39,606 bases of DNA from Desulfocucumis palustris (GCF_002933875.1 NZ_BFAV01000142.1:1-39606); one strand, 5' to 3'. Shown: positions 14,555 through 23,846, numbered from the stretch's first letter. Notes: a model not told the origin generated them from the letters alone. Program-made: numbers and translations.

Positions 14555-16708
14555 ATGGATGACCGGGAACTTTTTCAAATAATCGCCGGTGAGTCGGAGG
14601 TAACTCCGGGCCAGGTGGAAAAAACCGCGGCCCTTCTGGACGACGGCAATACGGTGCCCTTCATCGCCCGTTACCGCAAGGAGGTAACCGGGGAGTTGGA
14701 CGAGGTGAAGATAAGGCTGATTGAGGAAAGGCTCAAATTTTACCGGAATCTAAACCTCCGGAAGGAAGAGGTAATCCGCCTCATTGAGGAGCAGGGAAAA
14801 CTGACTCCGGAATTAAAGGAAAGGATATTGAGCGCTCAAAAGCCCACCCAGGTGGAAGACCTTTACCGCCCCTACCGGCAGAAAAGGAAAACCAGGGCGT
14901 CGGTGGCCAGGGAAAAAGGACTGGAGCCGCTGGCCCGGTATCTTCTTTCCTTTCCCCGCCTGGGCCAGCCCTTGGAGGAGGCAGCCCAATATTTAAACCC
15001 GGAAAAGGGTGTCGCCCTTCCGGAGGAGGCCCTTCAGGGGGCCATGGATATAGTGGCGGAAGAAATATCCGATGATCCGGATATCAGAAGCTGGATAAGA
15101 AATTTTACCTTTAAAAGCGGTGTGTTCCGTTCCGCCGCCAGGGAGGCGGCAGCGCCTTCCGTGTATGAAATGTATTACGATTACCGGGAGCCGGTGAGCA
15201 GAATAGCCCCTCACCGGGTGCTGGCGGTCAACCGGGGTGAGCGGGAGGAGTTCCTGAAGGTCGCCGTGGAGGTGGACGAGGAGCGAATACTTGAATACAT
15301 GGCCCGGATGCGGGTGAAAACCCCGTCCGTGACCTCCCAGATTGTTTTATCGGCGGTTAAAGACAGCTACCGCAGGCTCATTGCCCCGGCGGTGGAGCGG
15401 GATGTGCGCAATGAACTAACCGACAGGGCTGATGAGCAGGCCATATTGATATTCTCCAAAAATTTGCGGCAGCTTTTGCTTCAGCCCCCGGTCAAGGGAA
15501 AGACCGTGCTGGGGGTGGATCCGGCCTACCGTACCGGCTGCAAATGGGCGGTGGTTGACGATACGGGCAAAATGCTGGAGGTGGGTGTGGTTTACCCCAC
15601 CCCGCCGCAAAAACGGGTGGAGGAAGCCCTGCTGGAGTTCCGGCGCCTGGCGGATAAATACGGCATAGATATTATCGCCATAGGTAACGGCACCGCCTCC
15701 CGGGAAACGGAGCAATTTGTGGTCTCCTTTATCGGGGGCTATGGAAAAAAGAATTTGCAGTACATTATCGTCAACGAAGCCGGGGCCAGCGTATACTCAG
15801 CCTCGGAACTGGCCGCCAGGGAGTTTCCCGAACTGGACGTTACCGGCCGCAGCGCTGTTTCCATAGCCCGCCGCCTGCAGGACCCCCTGGCGGAGCTGGT
15901 TAAAATAGAGCCCCGCTCGGTGGGGGTGGGCCAGTACCAGCACGACGTCGCCCCCAAACGGCTGGAGGAAAGCCTGACCACGGTGGTGGAGTCCGTGGTG
16001 AATCACGTCGGCTGTGATTTAAATACCGCCTCCGCCCCGCTTCTTTCATATATTTCCGGTATCAGCGCGACCCTTGCCGGAAACATAGTAAAATTCCGGG
16101 AAGAAAAAGGGCGTTTTACAGACAGGGGTCAGCTTAAGAAGGTGCCCCGCCTGGGTCCCAAAACCTTTGAGCAGTGCGTGGGTTTTTTGCGCATCCCGGG
16201 TGGCGGGAACCCCCTGGACGGAACATCAATACACCCCGAATCCTATGAACTGGCGCTTAAAATTCTGGAACTGTGCGGTTGTGCCCCCAATCAGGCGGGA
16301 ACTCCCGAACTCCGCTCCAGGCTAAAACAAAATGCCCCGGAAAAGGTGGCGGCCGATCTGGGGGCAGGGCTTCCCACGGTCAGGGATATCCTGGAAAGCC
16401 TGAGCCGGCCCGGCAGAGACCCCCGGGAGGATTTACCCGGCCCCCTGTTCCGCAGCGACGTGCTTTCAATGGAGGATCTGCAACCGGGTATGGAACTGCG
16501 GGGCACGGTGCGAAACGTGGTGGATTTTGGCGCCTTTGTGGATATAGGGGTTAAGGTTGACGGCCTGGTGCACCGCTCCCAGCTCAGCGACGGGTTTGTG
16601 AGGCATCCCATGGATGCCGTGGCGGTGGGAGACGTGGTAACCGTGCGGGTGTTGGAAGTGGATACCGCGCGTCAAAGAGTCGCCCTGTCAATGAAAGGAT
16701 TAAATTAG
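14555..16708 (+). CDS. tex: Tex-like S1 RNA-binding transcription accessory protein
   Basis: 717 residues, close to the usual Tex length. Helical N-terminal part (VPFIARYRKEVTGELDEV, then VEDLYRPYRQKRKTRA, a Tex hallmark). The YqgF/RuvC-like domain is at ~320-440 (LGVDPAYRTGCKWAVVD, AIGNGTASRETE). A helix-hairpin-helix region is at ~490-560 (VNHVGCDLNTASAPLL, GPKTFEQCVGFLRI). A C-terminal S1 domain is at ~642-715 (LRGTVRNVVDFGAFVDIGV...DGLVH). Tex binds nucleic acids and is linked to transcription and stress or virulence-gene control in other bacteria. Start ATG with GAGAGG upstream. A long palindrome follows the stop by 7 bp. Confidence 0.95.
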   Translation: MDDRELFQIIAGESEVTPGQVEKTAALLDDGNTVPFIARYRKEVTGELDEVKIRLIEERLKFYRNLNLRKEEVIRLIEEQGKLTPELKERILSAQKPTQVEDLYRPYRQKRKTRASVAREKGLEPLARYLLSFPRLGQPLEEAAQYLNPEKGVALPEEALQGAMDIVAEEISDDPDIRSWIRNFTFKSGVFRSAAREAAAPSVYEMYYDYREPVSRIAPHRVLAVNRGEREEFLKVAVEVDEERILEYMARMRVKTPSVTSQIVLSAVKDSYRRLIAPAVERDVRNELTDRADEQAILIFSKNLRQLLLQPPVKGKTVLGVDPAYRTGCKWAVVDDTGKMLEVGVVYPTPPQKRVEEALLEFRRLADKYGIDIIAIGNGTASRETEQFVVSFIGGYGKKNLQYIIVNEAGASVYSASELAAREFPELDVTGRSAVSIARRLQDPLAELVKIEPRSVGVGQYQHDVAPKRLEESLTTVVESVVNHVGCDLNTASAPLLSYISGISATLAGNIVKFREEKGRFTDRGQLKKVPRLGPKTFEQCVGFLRIPGGGNPLDGTSIHPESYELALKILELCGCAPNQAGTPELRSRLKQNAPEKVAADLGAGLPTVRDILESLSRPGRDPREDLPGPLFRSDVLSMEDLQPGMELRGTVRNVVDFGAFVDIGVKVDGLVHRSQLSDGFVRHPMDAVAVGDVVTVRVLEVDTARQRVALSMKGLN

Positions 16709-16714
16709 TTCTAA

Positions 16715-16800
16715 GAGCTGGCAAGGGGACGTTTCGTTTGCCATCACTGGTGATGGCAAACGAAACGTCCCCTTGCCAGCTCACGCCCCCTTGCCAGCTC
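16715..16800. repeat. REP-like 33 bp perfect palindrome with extra half-site
   Basis: Arms 16715-16747 and 16750-16782 are perfect complements with a 2-base loop. A further direct copy of the last 14 bases (CCCCTTGCCAGCTC) follows at 16787-16800. It shares CAAGGGGACG with the palindrome at 23107. It may act as a transcript end or RNA stabiliser after tex. Confidence 0.85.
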
Positions 16801-16882
16801 TTTTCCCTAAAGCAACTTTGAAGGGATTTGCGGCGGGGAGATAGAATAAAAATTTAATATTATTTCAGGAGGAAACCTTAAA

Positions 16883-18382
16883 ATGTTTTACGTCAGCACC
16901 AGGGGAAATCAGCCGGCGGTGTCTTCCGCCGAGGCCATAAAAATGGGTATATCCCCCGACGGAGGGCTTTTTGTGCCGGATGCGCCGGTTACGGTGGGTC
17001 CGGATGTTATGCGGAAAATGAAAGACATGACTTACCGGGACAGGGCGGCGGAAATTTTGCGCCTGTACCTTACTGATTTCACCGCCGCCGAGTTGGAGGA
17101 ATGCACCGGCGGGGCATACAATACCACCAATTACGATGTGGAGGAAATAGCCCCGGTAAAGGAACTGGAATCCGGAACCTACGTGCTGGAGCTGTGGCAC
17201 GGTCCCACCTGCGCCTTCAAGGATATGGCTTTGCAGATACTGCCGCGGTTTTTGCCCAGGGCGGCTGCCAAAACCGGTGAAAAGGGCGAAATAGTAATTC
17301 TGGTGGCAACCTCCGGGGATACCGGCAAGGCTGCCCTGGAGGGGTTCAAGGATGTTCCCGGAACCAGGATCTTTGTGTTTTTTCCGGACCAGGGAGTCAG
17401 CCAGGTGCAGAGGCTGCAGATGATCACCCAGGAGGGCGGCAACGTGGGTGTGGCTTCGGTGAGGGGGAATTTTGACGACGCCCAGAGCGGTGTCAAGGCC
17501 ATCTTCACCGACCCGGAAATGAACAGAATGGTGGGGGAGAAGGGTTTTCGCTTCTCATCCGCCAATTCCATCAACTGGGGCCGCCTGGCGCCGCAGATTG
17601 TGTATTATTTCAGCGCTTACCTGGACCTTTTGAAGGAAGGCAAGCTTTCCGGGGGCGAGCCGGTTAATTTTGTGGTGCCCACGGGCAATTTCGGCAATAT
17701 ACTGGCCGGGTTTTACGCCAGTGAGGCCGGCCTGCCGGTAAACAGGCTGATCTGCGCGGCCAACGAGAACAATGTGCTTACCGATTTTATCCGCACAGGG
17801 GTTTACGACCGCAACCGGCGGTTTGTCAAAACCATATCGCCTTCCATGGATATACTGATTTCCAGCAACCTGGAAAGACTGCTTTATGAGCTTACCGGCA
17901 GGGATACAGCCTCGGTCAGGGGCTGGATGCAGGATCTGAAGGAGAATGGCGTCTACCGGGTGGGCAGGGAGATATATTCCCGGCTGCAGTCGCTGTTCTG
18001 GTCCGATTTCAGTGATGACCGGGAAACCATGGCTGCCATCAGGGACACCTATGAGAGTACCGGATACGTGGCGGACACCCATACCGCCGTGGGGCTGGAT
18101 GTCTACAAAAAGTACGTGGAACAGACCGGTGACCGCACCAAAACCGTTATTGTGTCCACAGCCAGTCCCTTTAAATTCAATGCCAGCGTGGTAAAGGCCC
18201 TGCTGGGCGAAGAGGCTGTGGCCGGAAAGAACGAATTTGAGTTGCTTAAGGTTTTGGCCCAGGTGAGTTTAATGGAAATACCCGCGGGGCTAAGGGGCCT
18301 GGAGCGCAGGCCGGTTCTGCACCAAAGGGTGGTGGCCGGAGAGGAGATGCCCCGGGCTGTGTTAGATTTTTTGGGGATTTAA
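16883..18382 (+). CDS. thrC: Threonine synthase
   Basis: 499 residues, ATG with CAGGAGG ribosome site. PLP-dependent fold type II enzyme turning O-phosphohomoserine into threonine. The start MFYVSTRGNQPAVSSAEAI is typical of the long bacterial form. The PLP lysine is K113 in HGPTCAFKDMALQ, followed by VATSGDTGKAALEGF, the phosphate-binding and substrate motif. VPTGNFGNILAGFYA binds cofactor phosphate. Full length, with no damage. No other threonine biosynthesis genes are adjacent, so it is a single-gene unit between two intergenic palindromes or GC-rich spacers. Confidence 0.95.
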   Translation: MFYVSTRGNQPAVSSAEAIKMGISPDGGLFVPDAPVTVGPDVMRKMKDMTYRDRAAEILRLYLTDFTAAELEECTGGAYNTTNYDVEEIAPVKELESGTYVLELWHGPTCAFKDMALQILPRFLPRAAAKTGEKGEIVILVATSGDTGKAALEGFKDVPGTRIFVFFPDQGVSQVQRLQMITQEGGNVGVASVRGNFDDAQSGVKAIFTDPEMNRMVGEKGFRFSSANSINWGRLAPQIVYYFSAYLDLLKEGKLSGGEPVNFVVPTGNFGNILAGFYASEAGLPVNRLICAANENNVLTDFIRTGVYDRNRRFVKTISPSMDILISSNLERLLYELTGRDTASVRGWMQDLKENGVYRVGREIYSRLQSLFWSDFSDDRETMAAIRDTYESTGYVADTHTAVGLDVYKKYVEQTGDRTKTVIVSTASPFKFNASVVKALLGEEAVAGKNEFELLKVLAQVSLMEIPAGLRGLERRPVLHQRVVAGEEMPRAVLDFLGI

Positions 18383-18404
18383 CCGGAGTCGTTTCCAATA
18401 CTTC

Positions 18405-18480
18405 GTCCGGCCTCCGGCCTCCGGCCTGCCGGTGCCAGCCGCGCCGTGCGGCTCCGCCAGTAGGTCCGGGTTCCGGTTTT
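18405..18480. repeat. GC-rich spacer with CCTCCGG tandem units
   Basis: After thrC the DNA has three short tandem units (CGGCCTCCGG-like, about 18411-18433) and then GC-rich inverted pieces. There is no T-tailed terminator and no gene. Confidence 0.4.
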
Positions 18481-18565
18481 GCCGGACTGTGGAATTTTCC
18501 CGGAGTGGATTGAAAACAGCCGCCGCCTGTGCTTCTATATTTAGAAACCGGGCGGCGGCTATAAT

Positions 18566-18805
18566 TTACTCGGACTCTACGGTAACCTCACCGTTCATGA
18601 CTTTGCGCACCGCCGCCATGTGGCGGCACTGGAATTTCGGGTCCCGCCGGGAGCCGAACCGGTATGTGCAGCAGGTGCAGGAATTGGCGGTGGTGTTCAG
18701 CTCGTAGCGGCAGTCTATTTCAATCACCCTGGCTTCTTCCGGGGTGTCCATATATACCACCAGTTCGCCGACAAATATAGGTTTTTTGACTGCATTTACA
18801 CTCAT
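18566..18805 (-). CDS. Small SWIM-type zinc finger protein
   Basis: The start ATG is at 18805 (minus strand), with AAAGGTG upstream; a longer frame to 18880 lacks a ribosome site. The 79-residue protein begins MSVNAVKKPIFVGELVVYMD. It then has a C-x-C ... C-x-H cluster (NSCTCCTYRFGSRRDPKFQCRHMAAV), the pattern of SWIM zinc fingers, ending with an acidic tail. SWIM domains bind DNA or protein partners. The lone finger is far shorter than SWIM-containing helicases or transposases, so it may be a stand-alone adaptor. It is tail-to-tail with thrC. Confidence 0.65.
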   Translation of the reverse strand: MSVNAVKKPIFVGELVVYMDTPEEARVIEIDCRYELNTTANSCTCCTYRFGSRRDPKFQCRHMAAVRKVMNGEVTVESE

Positions 18806-18943
18806 GGCACTTTTCACCTTTCTGATTTTGAATTGACTATCGTTAACATCCGGCAAATTAGATCGAGCTCCACAAAACATTCCTTAATATTCTATCATAT
18901 TTGCGTATTGTCTTTTAAGCAAAACTTTTTAACGGACGAACGG

Positions 18944-18974
18944 AGGCCCCGGGGGTTTAATTTCCCCGGGGCCT
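18944..18974. terminator. GC-rich hairpin downstream of the acetyltransferase gene
   Basis: AGGCCCCGGGG (18944-18954) pairs with CCCCGGGGCCT (18964-18974), an 11 bp perfect stem located 14 bp after the acetyltransferase stop on the minus strand. There is no clear T run on either side, so termination is likely but not certain. Confidence 0.55.
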
Positions 18975-18988
18975 GATTGATATAAATT

Positions 18989-19486
18989 CTACCGTGGCTT
19001 AAAATACTTTTCCTCCGCTAAAACCACAGAAGTTTCCACTTGTCTTTCCGGCACCGACCAGTATTTTTTTAACAGCATATCCTTCTCCTCCGGGGTGACC
19101 AGCCGGAAGCCGTATTTTTGGTAAAAATTAACGGCCCAATCCGCATCCGCCCAGGTGCCTATTAATACGGGTTTTTCCGTTCGCGCCAGCAAAAAGGAAA
19201 GCAATTTTCCCCCAATGCCCTTTCTGCGGTTTGCGGTTATTACGTAGGCGTGCCTGATAAGGGTTACATCCTCAACATGCTGTATACCCATTACCCCTGC
19301 CAGGCGGCCCCCCTCCTCATAGCCCCAGAATAGCACCCCATGGCCGATTTCCCGGCGTAGTTCGTGCCTGTCCATATAGGGCTCTTTCCAGCGGTCCTCC
19401 GGAATCACACCCTTATATGCCCGGGAGGCCTCGTTAATAATGAAATGAATGGAGTCAAAATCCCCTTCTGCACACTTTCTGATCAT
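18989..19486 (-). CDS. GNAT family N-acetyltransferase
   Basis: A 165-residue protein starting MIRKCAEGDFDSIHFIINEA. The acetyl-CoA binding motif (VITANRRKGIGGKLLSFLL, residues ~79-97) with R/Q-x-x-G-x-G/A is clear, as is the C-terminal WAVNFYQKYGFRLVT typical of GNAT motif B. It transfers an acetyl group from acetyl-CoA to an amine; the substrate cannot be told from sequence. Ribosome site GGAGGGT upstream. It is separated by ~50 bp from the AraC-type regulator, also on the minus strand, and may be co-transcribed with it. Confidence 0.9.
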   Translation of the reverse strand: MIRKCAEGDFDSIHFIINEASRAYKGVIPEDRWKEPYMDRHELRREIGHGVLFWGYEEGGRLAGVMGIQHVEDVTLIRHAYVITANRRKGIGGKLLSFLLARTEKPVLIGTWADADWAVNFYQKYGFRLVTPEEKDMLLKKYWSVPERQVETSVVLAEEKYFKPR

Positions 19487-19537
19487 ACCGGACCCTCCAA
19501 ATTTAATTTTTTAAGCAGTTAAATTCTATAAATTAAA

Positions 19538-20371
19538 TTAGTGAAGGTCTTGTATGAAATTGCTGTATTGGCCCGGGGTGATTCCGGTGATGCCCTTGAA
19601 ATGCCTGGTGAGGTGGCTCTGATCCGTGAATCCCGTTTCCATGGAAACCCTGGCGATGGGCAGTCCCGAGGCAATCAGAGCCTTGGCCTTTTTTATCCTG
19701 GCCTGTTTCAGGTAGGCGTGGGGCGGGATTCCCACCTCCTTGCGGAAAACCCGGATCAAATGAAAGGGGCTCAAATTGGCCATTGCCGACAGCTGTTTGA
19801 TGGAAATATCCTCATTAAAATTGTCTTCAATATATTCCCGGACTTTCCTGACGGCCTGCTGTTCCCTGCCGGCGGGCCGCAATTGGTAAAAGCCATCGGC
19901 GTGGCGCATAATAAACTGCGACAGTGTCCACAACAGCAGGGATTCCTGTTCAATTACCGGTGTTTCCGGTTTTTCCAGCAGTATATGGAGCCGGCGAAGG
20001 ACAGCGGCCATAGCATCGTCCCGGAGTACCCCGGCCCGGAAAAAAGGTATGTCTCCCGGTTTGCCTTTTATTTCTGAAGCTGCCTGCCGGAGCATTGCCG
20101 GCTCAAGGTAAAACATGCGGTATGTCCAGCCCTCATTCGAGGCGGCGTGTCCGTTATGGGCCTCGCCGGGAATGGCCAGGTTGATCTGGCCGTGAGGGGC
20201 AACTATATTTTCACCCCGGTAATAAAATTTCAGCGCGCCCCTTTCGATAACGCCCATGGCAAATCCGTCGTGGGTATGCCGGGAGAAGGACTGGGTGACA
20301 TAGGTTGCCTGTAATATTTCCATATTGTCCAGGTGGGGCAAAACCCGCATTTTTATTTGCTCTTTAACCAT
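19538..20371 (-). CDS. AraC family transcriptional regulator
   Basis: 277 residues. The N-terminal ~150 residues are a cupin-like sensor domain (YVTQSFSRHTHDGFAMGVIERG, then FYYRGENIVAPHGQINLAIPGEAHNG), which in this family binds small ligands. The C-terminal ~90 residues carry two helix-turn-helix units (ISIKQLSAMANLSPFHLIRVF, then KALIASGLPIARVSMETGFTDQ with the HLTRHFK recognition helix). ATG start with AAGGCGG upstream. It is divergent from the alpha-glucan phosphorylase gene and upstream of the acetyltransferase, so it might control either. The ligand is unknown. Confidence 0.92.
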   Translation of the reverse strand: MVKEQIKMRVLPHLDNMEILQATYVTQSFSRHTHDGFAMGVIERGALKFYYRGENIVAPHGQINLAIPGEAHNGHAASNEGWTYRMFYLEPAMLRQAASEIKGKPGDIPFFRAGVLRDDAMAAVLRRLHILLEKPETPVIEQESLLLWTLSQFIMRHADGFYQLRPAGREQQAVRKVREYIEDNFNEDISIKQLSAMANLSPFHLIRVFRKEVGIPPHAYLKQARIKKAKALIASGLPIARVSMETGFTDQSHLTRHFKGITGITPGQYSNFIQDLH

Positions 20372-20544
20372 TTAAGTCACCGCCTTGAATATTTAAGCAG
20401 GGGAGGTCGCTGTTAAAAGTTTAACCCGGTTAATGGCATACCGCCTTTAAATTCTGGCCGCTTTCTAAATTATACCTCTATCCGGTGAATTTATCTGACT
20501 GTTTTGGGGCACATTTTATTTGAATTCACAAAAAAGGTGATGCT

Positions 20545-23091
20545 ATGTATTCTTTTTGTACGCTTTCGGTGATACCCAGGCTGCCGGACAACATATCCAG
20601 GCTTAATGAAATAGCCTATAACTTCTGGTTCAGCTGGGACCGGCCGGCCAGGGAGCTTTTCTTTCGCATAAACCGGCAATTGTGGGAAGATGTTTACCAT
20701 AACCCGGTTAAATTTCTTCTCCGGGTGAAGCAGGACCAGCTTCAGGCAGCGGCCGGGGACCCGGAATACATCAGCCTGTACAGGCAGGTCATGGAACGTT
20801 TCGACCGCTACATGACGGAGGAAAAGTGGTATCAGTCCCGCTACCCCGGCCAGGCCGGGCAGGGGATTGCCTATTTTTCGGCGGAATTCGGACTTCATGA
20901 GTCCCATCCCATTTATTCCGGAGGACTCGGCCTGCTGGCCGGGGATCACCTGAAATCCGCCAGCGATCTTGGAGTGCCCCTGGTGGGGATCGGGCTATTA
21001 TACAAACACGGCTATTTTACCCAGCGAATAAACTCCGAAGGCCGCCAGGAGGTTGAATATCCCTACCTGAGCTTCCATGAAATGCCCATGTCTCCAGTCA
21101 CCGGCGAGGACGGCAAGGAAGTGCTGGTGCGGGTGGCGCTGCCCGGGCGCAAGGTTTATGTGAGGGTCTGGGAGGTAAAGGTGGGCCGGGTAAAACTCTA
21201 CCTGCTGGACACCGACATGGGCCGGAATTGCCGGGAGGACCGGGACATTACCGCCCAGCTTTACGGGGGCAACAAAGACGTGAGGATGGCCCAGGAAATT
21301 GTGCTGGGAATCGGTGGCGTCAGGGCGCTGCGGGAATTGAAAATAAATCCGCACATGTGGCACATCAATGAGGGGCACGCCGCCTTTCTCTGCCTGGAGC
21401 GCCTCAGGGAGAAGGTCCAAAATGGAATAAGTCCCCAGGTGGCCGCCGAAGCCGTTCAGGCCAATACCCTGTTTACCACCCACACTCCCGTTCCCGCGGG
21501 TCATGACACCTATTCGGCGGAAATGATGGATCATTATTTCGGCCACTATTACAGCGAACTGGGAATGAGCAGGGATGAATTTATCTGCCTGGGCTGGGAT
21601 CATGACCGGGCCGTATTTAATATGACCTTTCTGGCCATGAATTTCGCGGATTTTGTAAATGGTGTCAGCGAACTTCACGGCCATGTCTCCAGGTGCATGT
21701 TTAGCAAGTTTTTCGGCTCCATACCCCCTGAGGAGGTTCCCATTTTTCACATAACCAACGGTGTGCACTCCCAAACCATGATGGCAGGCGATATGAAAGA
21801 GCTTTTCTCCCGGTACCTGGCGCCCGACTGGTACGATAAAATCAGCCAGGCGGATATGTGGGAGCGGGTGGAAAACATTCCTGATGATACGCTCTGGGCC
21901 GTGCATATGAGCTTAAAAAGGAAAACCATTGATTTTATCCGGCACCGGCTGAAAATGCAGCGCATCAGGAATTACGAGCCCACCCACCGGGTGGAAGAGG
22001 TGGATAAATTCCTCGACCCGGAAATACTGACCATCGGTTTTGCCCGCCGGTTTGCCACCTATAAGCGGGCCACACTGATATTCAGGGACTACGAGAGGTT
22101 GGTAAAGCTGGTCAACAGCAGCGGCAGGCCATTGCAGATAATTTTTTCCGGCAAGGCCCATCCCGCCGACCATCCCGGCCAGGAATTGATCAAAAGAATT
22201 AATGATATCACCAGGGAAGAACCTTTTAAAGGAAAGATAATATTCCTGGAAAACTATGATATCAATGTTGCCCGGCACCTGGTCCAGGGGGTGGACGTTT
22301 GGCTCAATAACCCCCGCCGGCCCCAGGAAGCCAGCGGTACCAGCGGCATGAAGGCGGCGCTGAACGGGGGGCTTAATTTCAGCGTGCTGGACGGCTGGTG
22401 GCCGGAGGCCTACAATGGAAGAAACGGCTTTGCCATCGGGGAGGGCAAAGATTGCTGCAATGAGGAAATCCAGGATCTGGAGGACAGCCTTTCTCTCTAC
22501 TCCATGCTGGAAGAAAAAATTATTCCCCTCTATTATCAGAGGGAAGCCGGTATACCGGTCCAGTGGGTAAAATATATGAAAAATTCCATAAAAACCATCG
22601 TCCCATATTTCAGCACCCACCGCATGGTCAGGGAATATGCGGAACGCTACTATATTCCGGGCATAGCCAGGGGGGTGCACTTTCGCCGGGAAAATTTTAC
22701 CGTGGCCGCCCGTCTGGAAGCTTTCAAGGAGTTTTTGAAAAATAACTGGCACCAGGTATCGGTGACCTCCGTGGAAACAGGCAACTATTCGGGATTGAGC
22801 GCCGGGGACAGCCTGGAGGTTCATGCCAGGGTGTACCTGGGGAGCATATGGCATAAAGACGTGGTGGTGGAAATAGCCTATGGCGAAGCTCTCAACAACA
22901 GTATCACGGGAATAAAAACCGTTCCCATGGAGATGGAAAAACAGCTGGAGGAAGGCACTTATCTTTTTGCCGGCAAACTGCTGCTTCCTCCGGGCTCCCT
23001 GGGGTACACCGTCAGGGTCAGACCCAGCAGTCCGGACTTCACCCATAAATTTGAAATGCCCCTGGTTACCTGGGCCCACGGGCTGGATTAG
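20545..23091 (+). CDS. glgP: Alpha-glucan (glycogen/maltodextrin) phosphorylase
   Basis: 848 residues, the length of the long bacterial subfamily with an N-terminal DUF3417 region (residues ~1-120, LPDNISRLNEIAYNFWFSWD). PLP-dependent enzyme releasing glucose-1-phosphate from alpha-1,4-glucans. Motifs are AYFSAEFGLHES, GGLGLLAGDHLKSASDLG, the HINEGHAAFLCLERL block, and the PLP site EASGTSGMKAALNGG with K603, followed by LDGWWPEAYNG. ATG with AAAAGGTGA ribosome site. All catalytic parts are intact. It lies apart from other glycogen genes, is divergent from an AraC regulator, and ends at a perfect palindrome. Spore formers use such an enzyme for storage glucan breakdown. Confidence 0.94.
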   Translation: MYSFCTLSVIPRLPDNISRLNEIAYNFWFSWDRPARELFFRINRQLWEDVYHNPVKFLLRVKQDQLQAAAGDPEYISLYRQVMERFDRYMTEEKWYQSRYPGQAGQGIAYFSAEFGLHESHPIYSGGLGLLAGDHLKSASDLGVPLVGIGLLYKHGYFTQRINSEGRQEVEYPYLSFHEMPMSPVTGEDGKEVLVRVALPGRKVYVRVWEVKVGRVKLYLLDTDMGRNCREDRDITAQLYGGNKDVRMAQEIVLGIGGVRALRELKINPHMWHINEGHAAFLCLERLREKVQNGISPQVAAEAVQANTLFTTHTPVPAGHDTYSAEMMDHYFGHYYSELGMSRDEFICLGWDHDRAVFNMTFLAMNFADFVNGVSELHGHVSRCMFSKFFGSIPPEEVPIFHITNGVHSQTMMAGDMKELFSRYLAPDWYDKISQADMWERVENIPDDTLWAVHMSLKRKTIDFIRHRLKMQRIRNYEPTHRVEEVDKFLDPEILTIGFARRFATYKRATLIFRDYERLVKLVNSSGRPLQIIFSGKAHPADHPGQELIKRINDITREEPFKGKIIFLENYDINVARHLVQGVDVWLNNPRRPQEASGTSGMKAALNGGLNFSVLDGWWPEAYNGRNGFAIGEGKDCCNEEIQDLEDSLSLYSMLEEKIIPLYYQREAGIPVQWVKYMKNSIKTIVPYFSTHRMVREYAERYYIPGIARGVHFRRENFTVAARLEAFKEFLKNNWHQVSVTSVETGNYSGLSAGDSLEVHARVYLGSIWHKDVVVEIAYGEALNNSITGIKTVPMEMEKQLEEGTYLFAGKLLLPPGSLGYTVRVRPSSPDFTHKFEMPLVTWAHGLD

Positions 23092-23106
23092 GACAGAAGC
23101 TAATAG

Positions 23107-23173
23107 CGAGACAAGGGGACGGTTCCCCTGACTCACTTGAAAAGTGAGTCAGGGGAACCGTCCCCTTGTCTCG
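23107..23173. repeat. REP-like 32 bp perfect palindrome
   Basis: Arms 23107-23138 and 23142-23173 are perfect complements with a 3-base loop, 15 bp after the phosphorylase stop. The outer part (ACAAGGGGACGGTTC) is related to the palindrome after tex at 16715, so both belong to one genomic repeat family. It could also terminate transcription. Confidence 0.88.
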
Positions 23174-23212
23174 TTTCAGGGAAATAAAATTTTTTGTAGA
23201 ATATAAAATATG

Positions 23213-23243
23213 TTACATTTTGCCCCCGGGCAGCGTCTATAAT
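23213..23243 (+). promoter_or_regulatory. Possible promoter of the sigma factor operon
   Basis: TTACAT (23213-23218) and TATAAT (23238-23243) are 19 bp apart, with a TGCCC/GGGCA inverted repeat between them that could be an operator. The sigma gene starts 58 bp downstream. Confidence 0.5.
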
Positions 23244-23300
23244 GACAGATTCCATTCTCCCGCCAGGCGCCGCGGGGGATGAGAAGAAAGGGGTAATTCA

Positions 23301-23846
23301 ATGCCCTCCGCTCAGATGGATACCGAAAAGGAAATATTGAGCTTCGAAGAGCTTTACGACCGGCAATTTGATGCCGTAAACCGCTATCTGCGCTACCGGG
23401 TGCCGGATGTGTGGGACGCCGACGATCTTACCGCGGCGGTGTTTATCAAGGCCATGGAAAAATTTCACAGCTTCCGGGGGGAAGCTCCCGTGGCCGTATG
23501 GCTCTTTCGCATCTGCCACAATACATATGTGGACTACATGCGCTCCCGCCGCAAAACGGTGGATATCAGCGAAGTGGCGGTGGCCGCGGACAGCGGCAGC
23601 GACCAGCCGGAGGAGGCCTACCTGCACCTGGAGGAACTGGCGCAGCTTAGAAAACAGCTTGAAAGCATACCGCTGGATTACAGGGATGTTATATCACTGC
23701 GCTACATGGGAGATTTAAAATTCAGGCAGATTGCCCAGGTGCTGGGCAAAACGGAATCCGCGGTGAGAATGATCCACTACCGGGCGCTGAGGCTGCTCAG
23801 GTCGCTTATGGACAGGGACAGGGGGGAGTGCAGCCGTGACGGATAA
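23301..23846 (+). CDS. ECF-type RNA polymerase sigma factor
   Basis: 181 residues. Region 2 (residues ~12-85) has FEELYDRQFDAVNRYLRYRV, DADDLTAAVFIKAME and VWLFRICHNTYVDYMRSRRK. Region 4 (~112-170) has IPLDYRDVISLRYMGDLKFRQIAQVLGKTESAVRMIHYRALRLL-type helix-turn-helix. There is no region 1 or 3, as in ECF sigma-70 factors. ATG preceded by GAAAGGGG. It overlaps the next gene by 11 bp. In such two-gene units the second gene normally codes for the anti-sigma factor, here a membrane-anchored propeller protein, so the sigma factor probably answers an envelope signal. Confidence 0.92.
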   Translation: MPSAQMDTEKEILSFEELYDRQFDAVNRYLRYRVPDVWDADDLTAAVFIKAMEKFHSFRGEAPVAVWLFRICHNTYVDYMRSRRKTVDISEVAVAADSGSDQPEEAYLHLEELAQLRKQLESIPLDYRDVISLRYMGDLKFRQIAQVLGKTESAVRMIHYRALRLLRSLMDRDRGECSRDG

